64,000 bases of DNA from NCBI RefSeq assembly GCF_008831285.2, contig NC_045144.1:18241716-18305715 (forward strand), given 5' to 3'. The DNA comes from Nymphaea colorata (lineage: Eukaryota; Streptophyta; Magnoliopsida; Nymphaeales; Nymphaeaceae). The position numbers and the translations under genes were made by a program. Each line of letters opens with the position of its first letter. The first letter of the stretch is position 1. Of the stretch, positions 23,601-35,645 are shown piece by piece. A model generated the notes under the pieces. The model was not told the origin of the DNA. It was given only the letters and a program-made list of their open reading frames with translations, and ran no database searches.

Positions 23601-26446
23601 AAACGCAAGATATTCTGCAACTTTCTGTTGTCATTTGTTCTTGTTTCCTTTTTCTTAAATATATTAGCGGTTGGATATTCTTAGTGCCCTATCTACTTGC
23701 TACTTTATTATTAAAGAACTAATGTTTTTGTAGGTGCCAAGATCTTCCAAAAAATTGCATGAAGACAATGAGTATGCTCTTTATACGGTTGTTTTGTTTC
23801 GTAGAGTTGCTGATAATTTCAAAACAAGTGCCCGTGAGAAAGCCTTTCAGGTAAGCTTGTTTATAATTGTGTTCCTGAAGAAAACAAGTACTATTGAGTT
23901 GAGGAAACTGAATGAAGTACTAAAATGAGATGTCCTGTTATATTCAATTCATATTTAAATATTTCCAGCTAAGTTCTTAGCTTTGAAATTTCAGCTTTTT
24001 CCCTTCCACAAGCACCTGGAGATATTGATTTGTGTGATTTTGAATGTATTCTGAACTTTTTTGTTATTTTCATGTGATTTAGGTTCGAGATTTTGAATAT
24101 TGTCCAGAAACACAGCAGAGCCGGAAACAGGAGTTAGAACAGCTCGTCCAGGATCAGGCATCAATGAGAAACTCTCTTCTACAGTGGTGCTACACAAGTT
24201 ATGGAGAGGTAGGCACTTTTTTAAGCTTCCGTTTTTTTGGACCATGCGCTGCTGAACCTTTAATGTCTTTTCTCAAACTCTCTCTCTCTCTTTTCTCCCC
24301 CTCCCCCTCCCCCTCTCCCGCTTTTTATGGAACCAAGTTCTAGTTGTTTACTGTATGAGTGGAAGAGCATGATTATCTTCAATCTAGCAGATTTTAGATT
24401 TGAAAAGTGTGCATGCTTATCATGTCTGCTAGCGACTGTAGTGTGACTTAGTAGCAGCATTAGTGGACCTTAACATGGTTCTACTGTTATAGAACATATG
24501 TGATGGAGTATTACCCGAATCTCAAAAATGTTTAATTTTTTTTTCCTTCTTCTTCTTGTTCTTCTCCTTCTCCTGGCCCCCCCACCCACCCAAAAAAAAG
24601 GAAAAAAAACCCCTCCTCCCTCCCAAAACTCTTTGTTTGTTTCATTTACTGTTTTTAGCCCGCCTAGGACCCTGTCCACTATCTAGTGCTTTTCACTAAT
24701 TTCTGTGATGTCTCTAGGTGGAATCTATTTGAAGCTTTTAGGGATCTGAAGATGATAAGGTTGTTGTAACCTACAGTTGGTACTAAGATGATATAGAAAA
24801 CTATGTGGTATTTGGTAAAATTGATTGTATATGTCATGTAGATATGAGGATTTGTTCTGGGCACCTAACTCTCAAGTCCAATATCCAAATTAACAATTTA
24901 AATATTGGATCTTGCTTGTGCTTTGAAAGCTTAAGATGATTCTCATTCTTCCTTCCTAAATTCTTCATCCGGCACAAACGTTTTGAAATGTCACAATGTA
25001 TTCTCATGTCAAGAAAACCTTCGGTGTGATTTCTGGACATAGAGATGTCGTAGTTACATATATTAACCTAAAACTCAAGGTTGTGTACTACTGCTGTCAC
25101 TTATAGGGAAAGGGACAATATGATTCTTAAATAACAGATGAGGGTTATTCCAGTAAAAGCATTGACTTTATAAAGCCATATTACTCGTCCAGCCTCTTTA
25201 TTTTACCTTTCAGATCTATGTCCAGTTTCTGCCTACCCTACCCAGTGCACCCAGTATTGCTGATACCATTCTTTGCTCTTTCTTGTAAAGCAGACATTAT
25301 AACTGCAGTTAGACATAGGTAATAGGTTAAAATGACAGGTTTATGGCTTTTGCAAGTGCTTCATGTTCTTGTTTATCTGAATAATTAAGATTTCTAAGAT
25401 CTGTTAATGATGTTTAACATTGTCAGCTGAATAGCTGTTCTGGATGCTAGATTGTTTTCTTTTCTATCATCTTCTTGTAAAGAATCTTAGGCTGGCTTTG
25501 CTTTGTTTCTGTCTTAGATGCTTAAAGTTGCTGTTGTCTAATACATTTGCTTTCTACAGGTCTTCAGTTCGTGGATGCACTTCTGTGCTGTTCGTATTTT
25601 TACTGAGAGCATACTAAGATATGGACTACCACCATCTTTCTTGGTCAGTGTACTGATGTTTGTTTCGAATTGTTCTTGCATTCTATTATTTTTCATATGC
25701 TCTGAGATTGTACCCACTAATTGTTGGTTTCCTAATCAGTCGGCAGTGGTAGCTCCATCAGCTAAGAATGAGAAGAAAGTCAGAAGTATCCTGGAGAGTC
25801 TGTGCGGGAGTAGTGCAAACAAGTAAAGTTCACAGTTTCTTTTATTTCTATATCGTGATTTGAAGCAGATCTATCTATTTCCCTATGTTCATCACTATAG
25901 GTATCAGAGCTGTTCACTTGAGTGGCTATAAATTCTGTTGGCAACGGTGGTCTCTTGTTGCATTGGTTATGAAGCATCTTGCTTTCCTCTCTTTCTTATT
26001 TGCATCTATTTCACATCTCTGTTGGTCTTCTTGGAGGTCTGGTATAATTGCACAATATTTACATGTCTGTTGCTTGATAAAATGGGGTAATGTGAATTAT
26101 TGATTCCTCATCAGTTTTTCAGAATGTCCTTTTTCAGGATGACATGATGTCGTATTTACATTTGAACCAGTGGTACTCTCTAAATATTTTTTCTTTTAGC
26201 TTGTTAACTGAAATAGCAATTAAACTAAGGGAAAATGTAAATATGAGCTGGTTTTCGGTCCAACTTTCTTGACAACTGTGCTGATCATCATCGTTTTAAG
26301 GTCTTTGTGCTCCCATTGTGTCTAATTGTTGTCGTTCATGGCATTGCAGCACCTTCTGGAAAGCTGAGGATGATGCATCATTGGCTGGAGTAGGCGCTGA
26401 TGCTGATGCACATCCCTATGTCTCTTTCACGATCAACTTTATGTGA
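20608..26446 (+). CDS. VHA-C: V-type proton ATPase subunit C
   Basis: Subunit C is the peripheral-stalk component that links V1 to V0 and controls their reversible assembly on vacuole and endomembranes; Arabidopsis DET3 is the same family. Eleven coding exons join in phase: 20608-20727, 20885-20953, 21106-21233, 21324-21423, 21652-21719, 21843-21984, 23734-23850, 24083-24208, 25560-25643, 25740-25822 and 26350-26446. Together they give 377 aa, the usual length (about 375). The protein starts MAAISRYWVVSLPV and ends HPYVSFTINFM. Conserved stretches include TRFTWDEAKYPTMSPLREIV (exons 3-4), VVLFRRVADNFKTSAREKAF (exon 7) and WMHFCAVRIFTESILRYGLP (exon 9). All introns are GT-AG. Intron 6 is the longest (1749 bases) and holds a tandem duplication. 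The ATG follows a purine-rich AGGAGCA. No frameshift, stop or missing exon was found, so the gene should be functional. A poly(A) signal candidate lies at 26790. Confidence 0.95.
23334..23670 (+). repeat. Tandem duplication of about 161-165 bp inside VHA-C intron 6
   Basis: The text starting ATTCTGGAAAATCTTAATTG occurs at 23334 and again at 23495, and both copies run on through ATGAAGCATAGAAGCACAT and TGTCATTTGTTCT. The second copy has several substitutions and small insertions. Confidence 0.9.
24285..24620. repeat. Pyrimidine-rich low-complexity DNA in VHA-C intron 8
   Basis: Two runs dominated by C and T (24277-24320 and 24540-24600), the second ending in C and A homopolymers, produce long spurious ORFs on the minus strand. 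Nothing else is seen here. Confidence 0.7.
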
Positions 26447-26789
26447 TTACGGAGGGTCTGCTTGTCAATTTCCGATTATGTACGAGGCATTGCTGAGTTA
26501 TTTAATAAGAAAGATGAAGACTCTAGATACGCTGTCTGCACTGTATACTATTCTTTTTCCATACGTGTAAGATCAATCCGAAATGCAATATTGATTGCTG
26601 CTGTAACTGTCTAGGGATTTTAACTTTTGTAATCTCAAGTGCGAGTCTTGGTTGCAGAATGTGATTCTGCTGACTGTTTTGGCATGTTAGCCTAGGACCC
26701 GTGACGAAAACATGCTCAGGGAGCTTAGTTGCCTATAGTTCTATCTATATGAGTATCGGAAACATTGTTATGATAATAATATGATTAAC

Positions 26790-26795
26790 AATAAA
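26790..26795 (+). terminator. Poly(A) signal candidate of VHA-C
   Basis: AATAAA occurs 344 bases after the stop codon. This gives a plausible 3' UTR length; the exact cleavage site cannot be seen. Confidence 0.4.
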
Positions 26796-26858
26796 AATCT
26801 GGTTTGGGATGAGTTCTACGTAAGAATCCTACCTGCTGCTGATAGCTAGTACGACGAC

Positions 26859-27631
26859 ATGTTAGATGTGATTATATCTGCCGCGTATGCCCACATGTGT
26901 GATGCAACGAATTGTAACCTGGCTTCTGTTTTGGTGTTTCATAATGGTGTGTTGGTGTCATTAGCGTATGCCATGGTCGAACCTGTGGTAAACAGACTGA
27001 ACGTAGCCGGTCCTACTGTGTTGAAGCACTGGGAGCCTCAACCTTCTGAGGATCTTAATCAAAACTCTCAACTCACCAAGAAGAAAGTTCAACTTAAGCG
27101 ACTGACCTATGTGCATGACGGTATAAGCATAGTTGGTCATGTAAGTGATGTGATATCTAGGAGTGGGCATTGGGCTGGGGTTCGTTGGGCTTTTAGGTCA
27201 TAAGCCTGAGTCCAAAACAAAATTGGGCTGGGTTCGTGTCTGATAAAAAAGATATTTAATTATACAAATATGTTTTGTATAATATATATTGTTAATTTTT
27301 TTTATTAAAACACAACCGGGCGGGGCGGACTTGGCCCCAGTTATATTTGGACGGGCCTGGGCCTAGGTAAATCGGGTCGGCACGGTGCCCACCCCTAGTG
27401 ATAACTATTGCATCGTTCAGTTTGATTACTGTGGGTATTCTTCTCACAAACAGTAAGGAATGCAACATTTTATGGTGTTGGTTGGGGGAGGGGATGGGCG
27501 AATCTGTAGCAGAGCTTCGGCTCTTACCAGTCGCACTCATCCAGACCCATGTGCATGAACCTAAGCTATTTAGTTTGGCTTCTAGGCTTCTCGTTTGCAA
27601 GACCATACTTGACAGTTTCTTCTTGAATTAG
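26859..27631 (+). pseudogene. Possible unknown ORF interrupted by a MITE
   Basis: An ORF starts at ATG 26859 and stays open for 100 codons up to the left edge of an inserted element at 27159. After the element and its 9-bp repeat, the frame from 27407 stays open for 75 more codons to TAG at 27629-27631. Removing the element plus one repeat (248 bases, not a multiple of three) joins the two into one continuous frame of 175 codons. The translation, beginning MLDVIISAAYAHMCD, matches no family I know. It may be chance: a minus-strand ORF overlaps the right part, although the minus frames do not join across the element. Confidence 0.3.
27159..27397. mobile_element. MITE with GTGGGCA/TGCCCAC ends and a 9-bp target duplication
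   Basis: The element is about 239 bp. Its ends AGGAGTGGGCATTGGGC and GGCACGGTGCCCACCCCTA are imperfect inverted repeats. It is flanked by GTGATATCT (27150-27158) and GTGATAACT (27398-27406), a 9-bp duplication with one mismatch. Size and duplication suggest a non-autonomous hAT- or Mutator-type element. The interior is GC-rich near the ends and AT-rich in the middle. Confidence 0.75.
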
Positions 27632-27979
27632 TCAATTATACTGAAAATATAATCTAACAGACATCTCTTACGACCTCACAAGCCTTTCTTGGCCCCATTT
27701 GGTCGGGACATGCGTTATGTTCCGGTCGTTCGCCTCATTAAGAGTGTGCACGGTCCCCTCGTTTTGTTCAAGCAAGAAGTCAGAAGATGTGCATATGACG
27801 GCAGATACACCCTTGATCAATGTAATGCTATTCAATCCAGATTGACCAAAAGAAACGAAGTAGAGTTGTTGAACATCAATTCGAAACAAAAACATGATGA
27901 ATAGGGGACCATGTGAGCACTATGATTAAGGCCTCTCGAGCACAATGGTCAGTGCACCGATCATGCATCTTCTTTTCTT
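27632..27979. other. Intergenic DNA, no gene supported
   Basis: ORFs of about 70 codons overlap on both strands at 27668-27904 without recognisable motifs. Confidence 0.5.
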
Positions 27980-27982
27980 TTA

Positions 27983-28301
27983 GGCTGCGTTTGATGGCCC
28001 CGCGGCTGATTTCAGATCCTTGGATCTGTCATCCAAGGTTTTGAAGTCAGACCCTCGATATGGTATGTGTTCGTGATGGTCTTTTTGGAGCATCGGATCT
28101 CTCTCGCCGACGCACCGATGCTCACCCGTGAGAGCATGTGACGGCCGGCGATGAACGGGTTTCCGGCGAAGCTCCATTGCCGGCGACGGCCATGTCCAGG
28201 CGACTCTCCCTCTCTCTCTCTCTCTCACTAGTTTGTTAAACTGAGGATCTCAAAATGAGATCCGACCTCTGATCTGAGATCGGAGGTAACCAAACGCAAC
28301 C
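27983..28301. mobile_element. PIF/Harbinger-like (Tourist-type) MITE
   Basis: A 319-bp element is flanked on both sides by TTA (27980-27982 and 28302-28304), the target duplication typical of PIF/Harbinger. Its ends GGCTGCGTTTGATGGCC and, in reverse complement, GGTTGCGTTTGGTTACC match at 13 of 17 positions. The interior holds a GC-rich segment (28110-28200) and a short CT repeat. Confidence 0.8.
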
Positions 28302-28304
28302 TTA

Positions 28305-30033
28305 CTTTCTTCTGAGAAAAGTATCCTTTCACTGGAAAAATGACTAATCGAGAGCCCCATGTGTGTCACAAGTAGCTTTCTGTATTTCCCCAACCAGTCT
28401 TAAATCAATGGACCAATTTAAAACTTTTAACAAGTTGGAAAAGACTGGTTTTGCTGTGACTAAACAACGCTTATAGAGTGACATCGGGTGAGGGAACACG
28501 AGGTTCAGTTGCGCCGACTTCAGTCATCTGCTACTGAAAGATCATGTACTGACAGCAACATGTTTGCTTTGTATTATTCGTAAATTAGATAACAAATAAA
28601 CGCCCTTGCCTCATGTGGACCTTCTGGCCACTTGATTTGTTTCCATCTTCATTCAATGCTCTCCTTTAGCATTCAATGAGGGGAGAGAAAATCGTCATAG
28701 TGTCCCATGCATAGGCAGACAGATATTATCGCTTGCAAGCTCAAATTCATGGTAATTACGTTTGTTTTTTTCACAAATGCAAGCTGATTGGTATCATCAT
28801 GGCTGCTGATCTTGTGGCAATCAGCCTTATGCATGACGATGACTGCGGATGTGAGCTCTTACAAAAGTTTGAATGCACATCCTAGAATGTTCATGTAGTT
28901 AGCCTAAGACAATCACTTTTAGAAGACGAAAAAGAAGTTTGATCGGCTAGTTCATGCAAAGGACCCCAATTATTGCATCTATCTTCTTGATTTACGAAGA
29001 AAAAAAATTTAAGATTTTCATAAACTTCAGTTTGGCATGTTTCATATCTCTCTCTCTCTCTCTCTCTCTCTCTACCCAAATGATGGGTAGTGCAACCGGT
29101 TGGCGTTGGTAACCTTGTCAGTTCCAGTTTGTGTGCTATGATGATGGTATTGATGAGTTTTGATCTTGGTATTAAGTGTCGGCCAAGTGGACTGTTTTTT
29201 GTCCCCTCTCTCTCTAAACACACACATACACATAAAGAGAGAGAGAGAGAGACCTTATCTTCAACAGGAAAAGTAGTATTTCCATGTCTGAAATTCATTT
29301 TCCAGTTTCATCGTCTAGCTCCTCTCCGACATGATTCCAAGCTATTCATGGATCACCTTTGTATCCATGAAGCAAGAAGTTGTTGATTTTTCATCACTTC
29401 TAAACTCGAATTCCATGATCATTAGAGGCAATTGAACCCACTAAGACGGCAAGCAAATCACATGCAGAATGCACTCATAAGATTAATTCGGATTCGGGAC
29501 CGCTCTCGAATCCTACTTGACTAGGTTTGCTCGACCTTGATATTCATCTTGATCGTGACAAAAATAGCTTCTGCATCAGAAAGGCCATGGATGGAACTCA
29601 CAGCCAACATGAAATGGAGGTTGGCCTGACTTTTCAACAGCAGGCAAGCAACACCCATTTAATGGGATCGCCCATAACATGGCATGGTGCTCCCTACTTG
29701 GCTGGGTGAGCCTTCATCTTCTTCTCTTGTCAACAAGAAGGGTCGACCAGTCAGGTCCCATGAGCCCTCGTTTTTCCTAACATCTCTCCACTCTGTGGAC
29801 CAGCCATGCCTCATGAAACAACTCCACCTTACTTTTGATCTTGGAATGATGACTATGTTCATCTGAGTGTGAATAGTGAAAGATGTGTACGACCATGGAC
29901 ATAGGAGATTATTGCTCCAAACCACGTAAATCTTTGTCTTCTTCATTGTTGCTTCTAGCCCCTTCTTGAGAGTGCGAGAGGAGAGTTTTGTGTGTTGTTC
30001 TTAACAGACTGGTTAGGAGAAAAATACCTTAAG
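28305..30033. other. Intergenic DNA with simple repeats, no gene supported
   Basis: A CT repeat lies at 29047-29073. Around 29206-29252 a CTCTCTCT run, an ACACACA stretch and an AGAGAGAG run could fold into a hairpin. Short ORFs near 29527-29709 have no recognisable domain. Confidence 0.5.
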
Positions 30034-30253
30034 AAGCGTAATATAACTGGTCAGGCCAACTGCATATACAAGGTGAGCTGACAATTTGACTCCTATGGGT
30101 GTTAGAGCTACTCTCTTAAGAACTCACATGGTGGGATTAGGACACTCGACACTGGAAAGGTAAGACCTTGAAAGCAAGGAAAATAGGAGAGCTTCTAAGC
30201 TTCTTTTCTCGACAGTGTTACTCTCCTGTTCGCCTGAAACTAAAAAAAAAAAA
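30034..30253 (+). mobile_element. SINE-like element with poly(A) tail
   Basis: It starts near an A-box-like GCGTAATATAACTGGTCAGG, has a B-box-like AATTTGACTCCTATGGGTGT about 40 bases on, and ends GCCTGAAAC followed by a run of 12 A. Its layout matches 45672-45910, which ends in ACCTGAAAAAC. The length of about 220 bp fits plant SINEs. Confidence 0.5.
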
Positions 30254-30676
30254 GTGAAATGGTTAGTTGGATTTGAATGTATCTGAATTATTTGAATCCT
30301 GACATAGCCATTGAGGAGCCTGAATTCTTTCCCAATATGCCAGCGGTGGATCTATCTCCATAAAGAAAAATGTTGTCACAAGACCTAGATTTCATGAAAC
30401 AAAACAAAAAACTGGATTAAATTTATTACCAATAAAGCAAGACAAATATTGCAGTAGCTGGTTTCGTCCCGGCGGGGTTCGGTATGATCTATTGAGGCAG
30501 CCTGACTGTCGGCGTCATTTCAGCCCTACCGGAGAATGGACGTTTTCAGACGTCAAAATCAGTCTGAATCAGTCGGTTTTCTTCGAAGAGATGAAGAATT
30601 TAATTTAGAAAAAAGACATCCGTAGATTGGTCGGCATCAATTTGGTGGTATTCTATTCTATTCTGCCAAATCTTTT

Positions 30677-31046
30677 AAGGGGCATTTAACAGCATTGAAT
30701 TTTGATTATAAAAATTTTAAAAATGAAATTCTACTTCAAATTGGAATTAGAATGAAAATTCAGTTTTAGTTTCCATTTATGTTTGATGGTTTGGAATTTT
30801 GATTTCAAACTTGAAAATGATGTGTTTGACAAAACAGGAATTAAAAATGAAGAATTCATGAATTAAAGCCATCCTGACATGTGCATTAAATAGAGACAAA
30901 AAATTCTAAAACTCATGAATCATAATCCAACTCCTAAAGTATGAATCATAATTCAAGAATTTAGATTCAAGAATGAACCTACAATTCTGAAATCAAAATT
31001 CTTTGTTTGATAATACAATTTCTATTTCATTAAATATGAACCCCTT
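30677..31046. mobile_element. MITE-like AT-rich inverted-terminus element
   Basis: The left end TAAGGGGCATTTAACAG and the right end, in reverse complement AAAGGGGTTCATATTTAATG, are loosely inverted. The interior repeats words such as GGAATTTTGATT in both orientations. It resembles the element at 46843-47202. No target duplication was identified. Confidence 0.4.
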
Positions 31047-31494
31047 TTATCTTCTTCATATTGTGAAGACTCTCCCTTAATCTTGCTGACAAATGAGTCT
31101 CTTGACGGCTGAGCATGCACGCCTAAGAGGGGCATGTTCTGAAAGTTCTTTCTTAATTTCTTAATTTAGTGCTCCTAAACGAACTAAAAACCCTTATATG
31201 CCTTGAAAAATGCAAAAATGGAAAAACAAACTCTCTTATAAGGGCAAAATAAGAGAGGAAAAAACATAATTCTTTTCAAACTTTTTAAAGGTTTTTACTC
31301 CCAAAAACTGCCCGATGCCGAGAGACCTAGCGGCTTGCCTTACAACATAAAACATATAAGTTTGCTTCTGCTTATGTAGAGGGTCAACACGTAGAAGAAT
31401 TGGATGAGTGACTGGCCTTAAACCAGCCACTCATTAAACCCCTTACGATACTTGTTTTTCAATTTCACATGTGAAAGGTACAAGTTGAGTCTAA
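31047..31494. other. Intergenic DNA, nothing recognisable
   Basis: AT-rich sequence with no coding, RNA or repeat structure I can support. Confidence 0.5.
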
Positions 31495-31672
31495 AGGCAT
31501 AGGGTAGGACGAATTAAAGTTTTTAAATTTTGACATAGACCGAAATATCATTTTTTAAAATTTTTATATAAGACAAGTAAATTTTTTTAAATTCATATAT
31601 AAATTTTTAATTTTTTTTTTGGTAAGGTTAGGGTCCCCACGAGCCCTACCTAAGCTCCTCCTCTGCCCTTAA
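31495..31672 (-). mobile_element. Dispersed element, minus orientation
   Basis: On the minus strand it begins GGGCAGAGGAGGAGCTTAGG and contains the 'acttgtcttatataaaaatttt' type core found in plus orientation at 62167-62352. Same family as 18536-18711. Confidence 0.5.
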
Positions 31673-31821
31673 AAGCTGTTTGGTAATAAGAACAATTTGT
31701 AATTGTTTCATGAATATACTTCAAAAATTATGACAGATTTATGCAACATTTTCTTAGGTGAACCATGGATTTATAAAACAGTTACAAACTGTTTTTATTG
31801 CTAAACAACCCCTACCTTAGA

Positions 31822-31822
<1 letters not shown>

Positions 31823-31887
<65 letters not shown>
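31823..31887. repeat. (TA)n microsatellite
   Basis: About 32 TA units; followed by a diverged copy of the short dispersed repeat seen after the TA tract at 4366. Confidence 0.95.
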
Positions 31888-31889
<2 letters not shown>

Positions 31890-32069
31890 CATCGAGAGTT
31901 AAGTTTATATGAAAAAACTCTAATGCATTGTATCAGAGAATGTGCTTAACCACACCTACCTACCTAATGTAATGCATCCAGTGGTTGTGATCAGATAGAG
32001 TTTAAGATGGTTGGAAGATTTCTCCATACATGTATATATTTACAACTTAGAACTACAATTCATCATAAC

Positions 32070-32071
<2 letters not shown>

Positions 32072-32133
<62 letters not shown>
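32072..32133. repeat. (TA)n microsatellite
   Basis: About 31 TA units; together with 31823-31887 it brackets a 185-base segment containing the GATAGAGTTTAAGATGGTTGG repeat. Confidence 0.95.
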
Positions 32134-32135
<2 letters not shown>

Positions 32136-34179
32136 TAAATATATAGGAATGGTTACCGTCACCTTGTGGTAAGAGATCATACATATCACTTGGGCTCTAA
32201 AGAACTGATTAGGTGGGTAGGTTTAAAGCTTTCAAATCACAATATGATTTGACATGTGAAGCATCCGTTTCTCGTTGAGTGAGGAGAAAATTTTCTTCAT
32301 TCTTAAGAAATGAGAATAAGAAGTTTTACACCACAAGATAAGGAGAGTAGGACACGAAAGCATGTATTTCTAGCTTTGGCGATCTTGACATGTTCAAAAG
32401 TTTCTTGTCATTTAAAAAGTGAAAAGACAGTGGTTGGTGCCAAATGTTTTTTTTTTGTTCACCTTCAGGACATAATATAGCTGGTGGGTAGGTGAACACA
32501 TAAAAAGTGTATTACTTGAAAGATGAGATTGTGATACTTTAATTGATATGGGTCTAAATCTTAGAGGCAAGAAAAATGAAGGGCCTTCATGTCTTCTTTG
32601 AGCCATGAGCTGGTTAAAAATATATATATATATATATAATAATAATAAAATACTACTTGAAAAGACTGCTCCTCCTTATTTGGCCCATAAGAGAGATTTT
32701 TTTCTCTAAAAGGGAAAGTCTTTATATAGAAAATTAGTGTTCTCCACCAATAGGTCGCTCACTGGAATTTTTTTTTCAAAGGTAGAAAACTTAATAGCTT
32801 TAGAAGTTAAGTAGTGACTTGTTATTTTCTCAAATGAAATTAAGTATATTTCTGTAATTTTCTTAAAAACTTAGTTCTATCCCCGTGAGAAAAGCACGAT
32901 GCACCTCCCAAGTTTGTACTTCCCTCTATGCGAAGCCCATAGGTCTAATAAATCAATTTAGGTTTTGGAAGCCTAGATTCCCCTATATATTCCCTCGTAA
33001 GATTTGAGATATCCTTCAAAATTTCAAGCCATTAGTTCCAAAATTTTTTCTTTTTTATTTGACGAGTGATACATTTTTTGGGTATTCATGTCAGAGAAAT
33101 TGATATATCCCATACCTTTTGGGTTAGGGACACAAACCTGACCTCTTAAATTCTTACTAAAATGTATTTTGAACAATTTAAAATGTTTATAACCACTAAT
33201 TTAAAATAAAACAAGTGCCAATTCACTTTGTTTTTATGAAAAAGGGTAATTTGTCTACAAGTAAATTTTGGATGGTGTAGGAGCTGTTCATTTTTCCATT
33301 ACTGTAATACATTACTAGATTATAAAAGACATACTTATTATGCACTTCTCATCACAATGTTCTTTAGATCATATCAATATGGTTGGATTGTAACAAAAAG
33401 AGTTTTCACAATCTATATTGTGGGGTCTGGTTTTTATCCCTGACCTAATGGTCTGGGATCTACCAATTACTCTTTATGTCATATTTAGTGACACTTTGGC
33501 AGAGGAAATAACAACAAAATTTGGTTGTTTCAGGAATGGGGCAGAATTATGGAGTAGTTTGTTATTGTACCCATTGCAATACAATAACTTAGTCTTCTTA
33601 ATTAGTATGCATAAGGAATGGCCTATTTAAGTGAAAAACGAAAAATTAAGATCAAATAGTCTTGAAAGAATTCAAAAGAATCCATGATCAACAATTAGCC
33701 TGACCTGCTTGGTGCCACAGATCTTTTAGTGATAGCCATAGTTCTTTCTGCATTCATTTGAACACCATTTATGTAAGAGACACATCCATTTGTAGGTATT
33801 TATGTCCTCCTATTATTCACCCCTCACCTGATCAGTCATCATCATCATGCTTGTTTACTTGATCTCTTGTGGTTCTTTTGTTAACATATTTAATCTATAT
33901 TTACTATGTCTTAATTTGATTGTTTTGATATGGATGTAACATTCATCAAACATAGCATGCTCTGTTTCTTCCACACCAGTAGCAACAGAATAATGTACAA
34001 TTAGTTCCCTTGGAGGTTACTTGGTCATTGGAACACTGAGTTATGAATCTATCCAAAAAATTGGGGTACATTCATAGAACACTATGAGTGTTTAAAGGAA
34101 AAAAAGTTGAAAGATTGATGTTTATAGGATTTGGAATAATTTTCCTTATTAAAATTAGCTTTGTCTTGCCCACAAGAGT
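32134..34179. other. AT-rich intergenic DNA, no gene supported
   Basis: It has a short TA tract near 32621 and several T or A homopolymers. ORFs are short and without motifs. Confidence 0.5.
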
Positions 34180-34325
34180 TCGAGTTTGGTCCACCTGGTT
34201 AGACTAATGATTGATAGGCGGTCAGTCACTAATTCAAATCTCAGTGGTGTTCTGCACTCTAGGCAAACACCAAAGTTTATCAGTCAGTCAGGTGTTTCTT
34301 CCAAGTAAAATTTAAGAAAAAAAAA
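34180..34325 (+). mobile_element. SINE-like fragment with box B-like motif
   Basis: GGTTAGACTAATGATTGATA (A-box-like) is followed by AATTCAAATCTCAGTGG (B-box-like), and the segment ends in an A-run at 34318-34325. Boundaries are approximate. Confidence 0.35.
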
Positions 34326-34563
34326 CAAGATTGTCCCTCATATTTAGTTCAAATCTCTACACTATTACATCCCATATGCTTCAAAAGTTGTTTCTTTTCC
34401 ATGACAATATGACTTTAGACTGACAAGGATCCATACAAAATTATGTAAGTCTCACATATTTGTCTCTGTGACTTGGATCAGGAGATTAGTACATGATCAT
34501 ATGATTTCGAGTCCGGGTTAGACTTTAGGTTCCAATAAAAATTGTTTATGTTGCAACATCAAT

Positions 34564-34731
34564 CGGTGGCGGAGTTAGAAATTTTTATCAAATGTTATGA
34601 GGCATCGACGCGAGCTTAATGTGCGCGTGACATTTGGCTTGACCCAAATCGAGCTCCCTCATAGTAAAGGTTTTCAGGAATTGGTGTGGGCAGTAGCCCA
34701 CACCAGCCCACACTTAGCTCCACTACTGGCT
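34564..34731 (+). mobile_element. GGCGGAGCCA-family inverted-terminus element (diverged)
   Basis: It starts GGTGGCGGAGTTAGAAATTT and ends near TTAGCTCCACTACTGGCTGG, with the family word GTGTGGGCAGTAGCCCACAC near the right side. A second left-end-like motif AATGGCGGAGCCACAT follows at 34761. Confidence 0.5.
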
Positions 34732-35152
34732 GGACCTAGGTCAGAATCAACGCTCGAACCAATGGCGGAGCCACATATGAGCCACGATGTGACTTGATGA
34801 GAGTCACACAGCTGGAGATGATCCTTTTGATCCGAATCAAATCAGCATGAACTGGCACCTACGTATTCAACTGCTGCCACATGTTGGCCCACGATCGGGT
34901 CCGTCCCATCATGATGGATCCATGATATGGACTGACATTAACGGGTCCGCTAGAGCAAGCAACATCTAGGCCCCATGCTGTTTGTAGATTTCAATAATGT
35001 TAATGTACTCTGGATTCCCGCTAGTTAAGATCCAGTGCTAAAAGCTTATATAGGGCTATTTTGCTATAGGTTAATACTAGCTAAGATAGCTGATCAGATC
35101 CAGTAAGTGCTTATGTAAAAAGGCAGAGTCGAAAAACTGAATGACTTGTGGT

Positions 35153-35645
35153 TAGGGCTGCACACCAGCCAACCTCGAGCTAGGCTCGACTCAAAAAACT
35201 CTATTTCAGCTCGACGATACAGCATGGAATTCAAGTTGAGCTCCGTAAAACAGGCTTGAGTTCGACCTGACATGGAGCTCAAGCTCGACTCACTTAACTT
35301 GTTTCTGTTAACTTACTGTGTCTAGTTTCTTTTAACTTGTTTAACTGGTTTCTTTTGACTAATTTAACAAAGAACTGCCATCTAATATAAAATCTAAAAA
35401 AAGAATGCACATATTAGGCATTCAAATATCCCTTAAGAAAAACTTAGCACTAGAAAAACTTTCCTTCATGACAATCTATTTGGTGGAGCCGAACCGTGTT
35501 TAAACGAGTCTGAGTTTCTTATAACTCGAACTCAAGCATAAATTTGAACTAGACCTCGACTTGTTTATAATGAGTCGAGGTTGAGCTAAATATTTATAAG
35601 CAAGTTCGAGTTGAGTCCAAGTTGACTTGACTGTTGTACGAACCT
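35153..35645. mobile_element. GAGCTCGA-rich element with TAGGGCTGCACA end
   Basis: The left end is TAGGGCTGCACACCAGCC. The interior is full of alternating GAGCTCGACTC-like words in both orientations. The right end (…TTGTACGAACCTA) is decayed. The same architecture is seen at 37524-37949. It resembles plant hAT-type MITEs, but no target duplication was confirmed. Confidence 0.45.
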
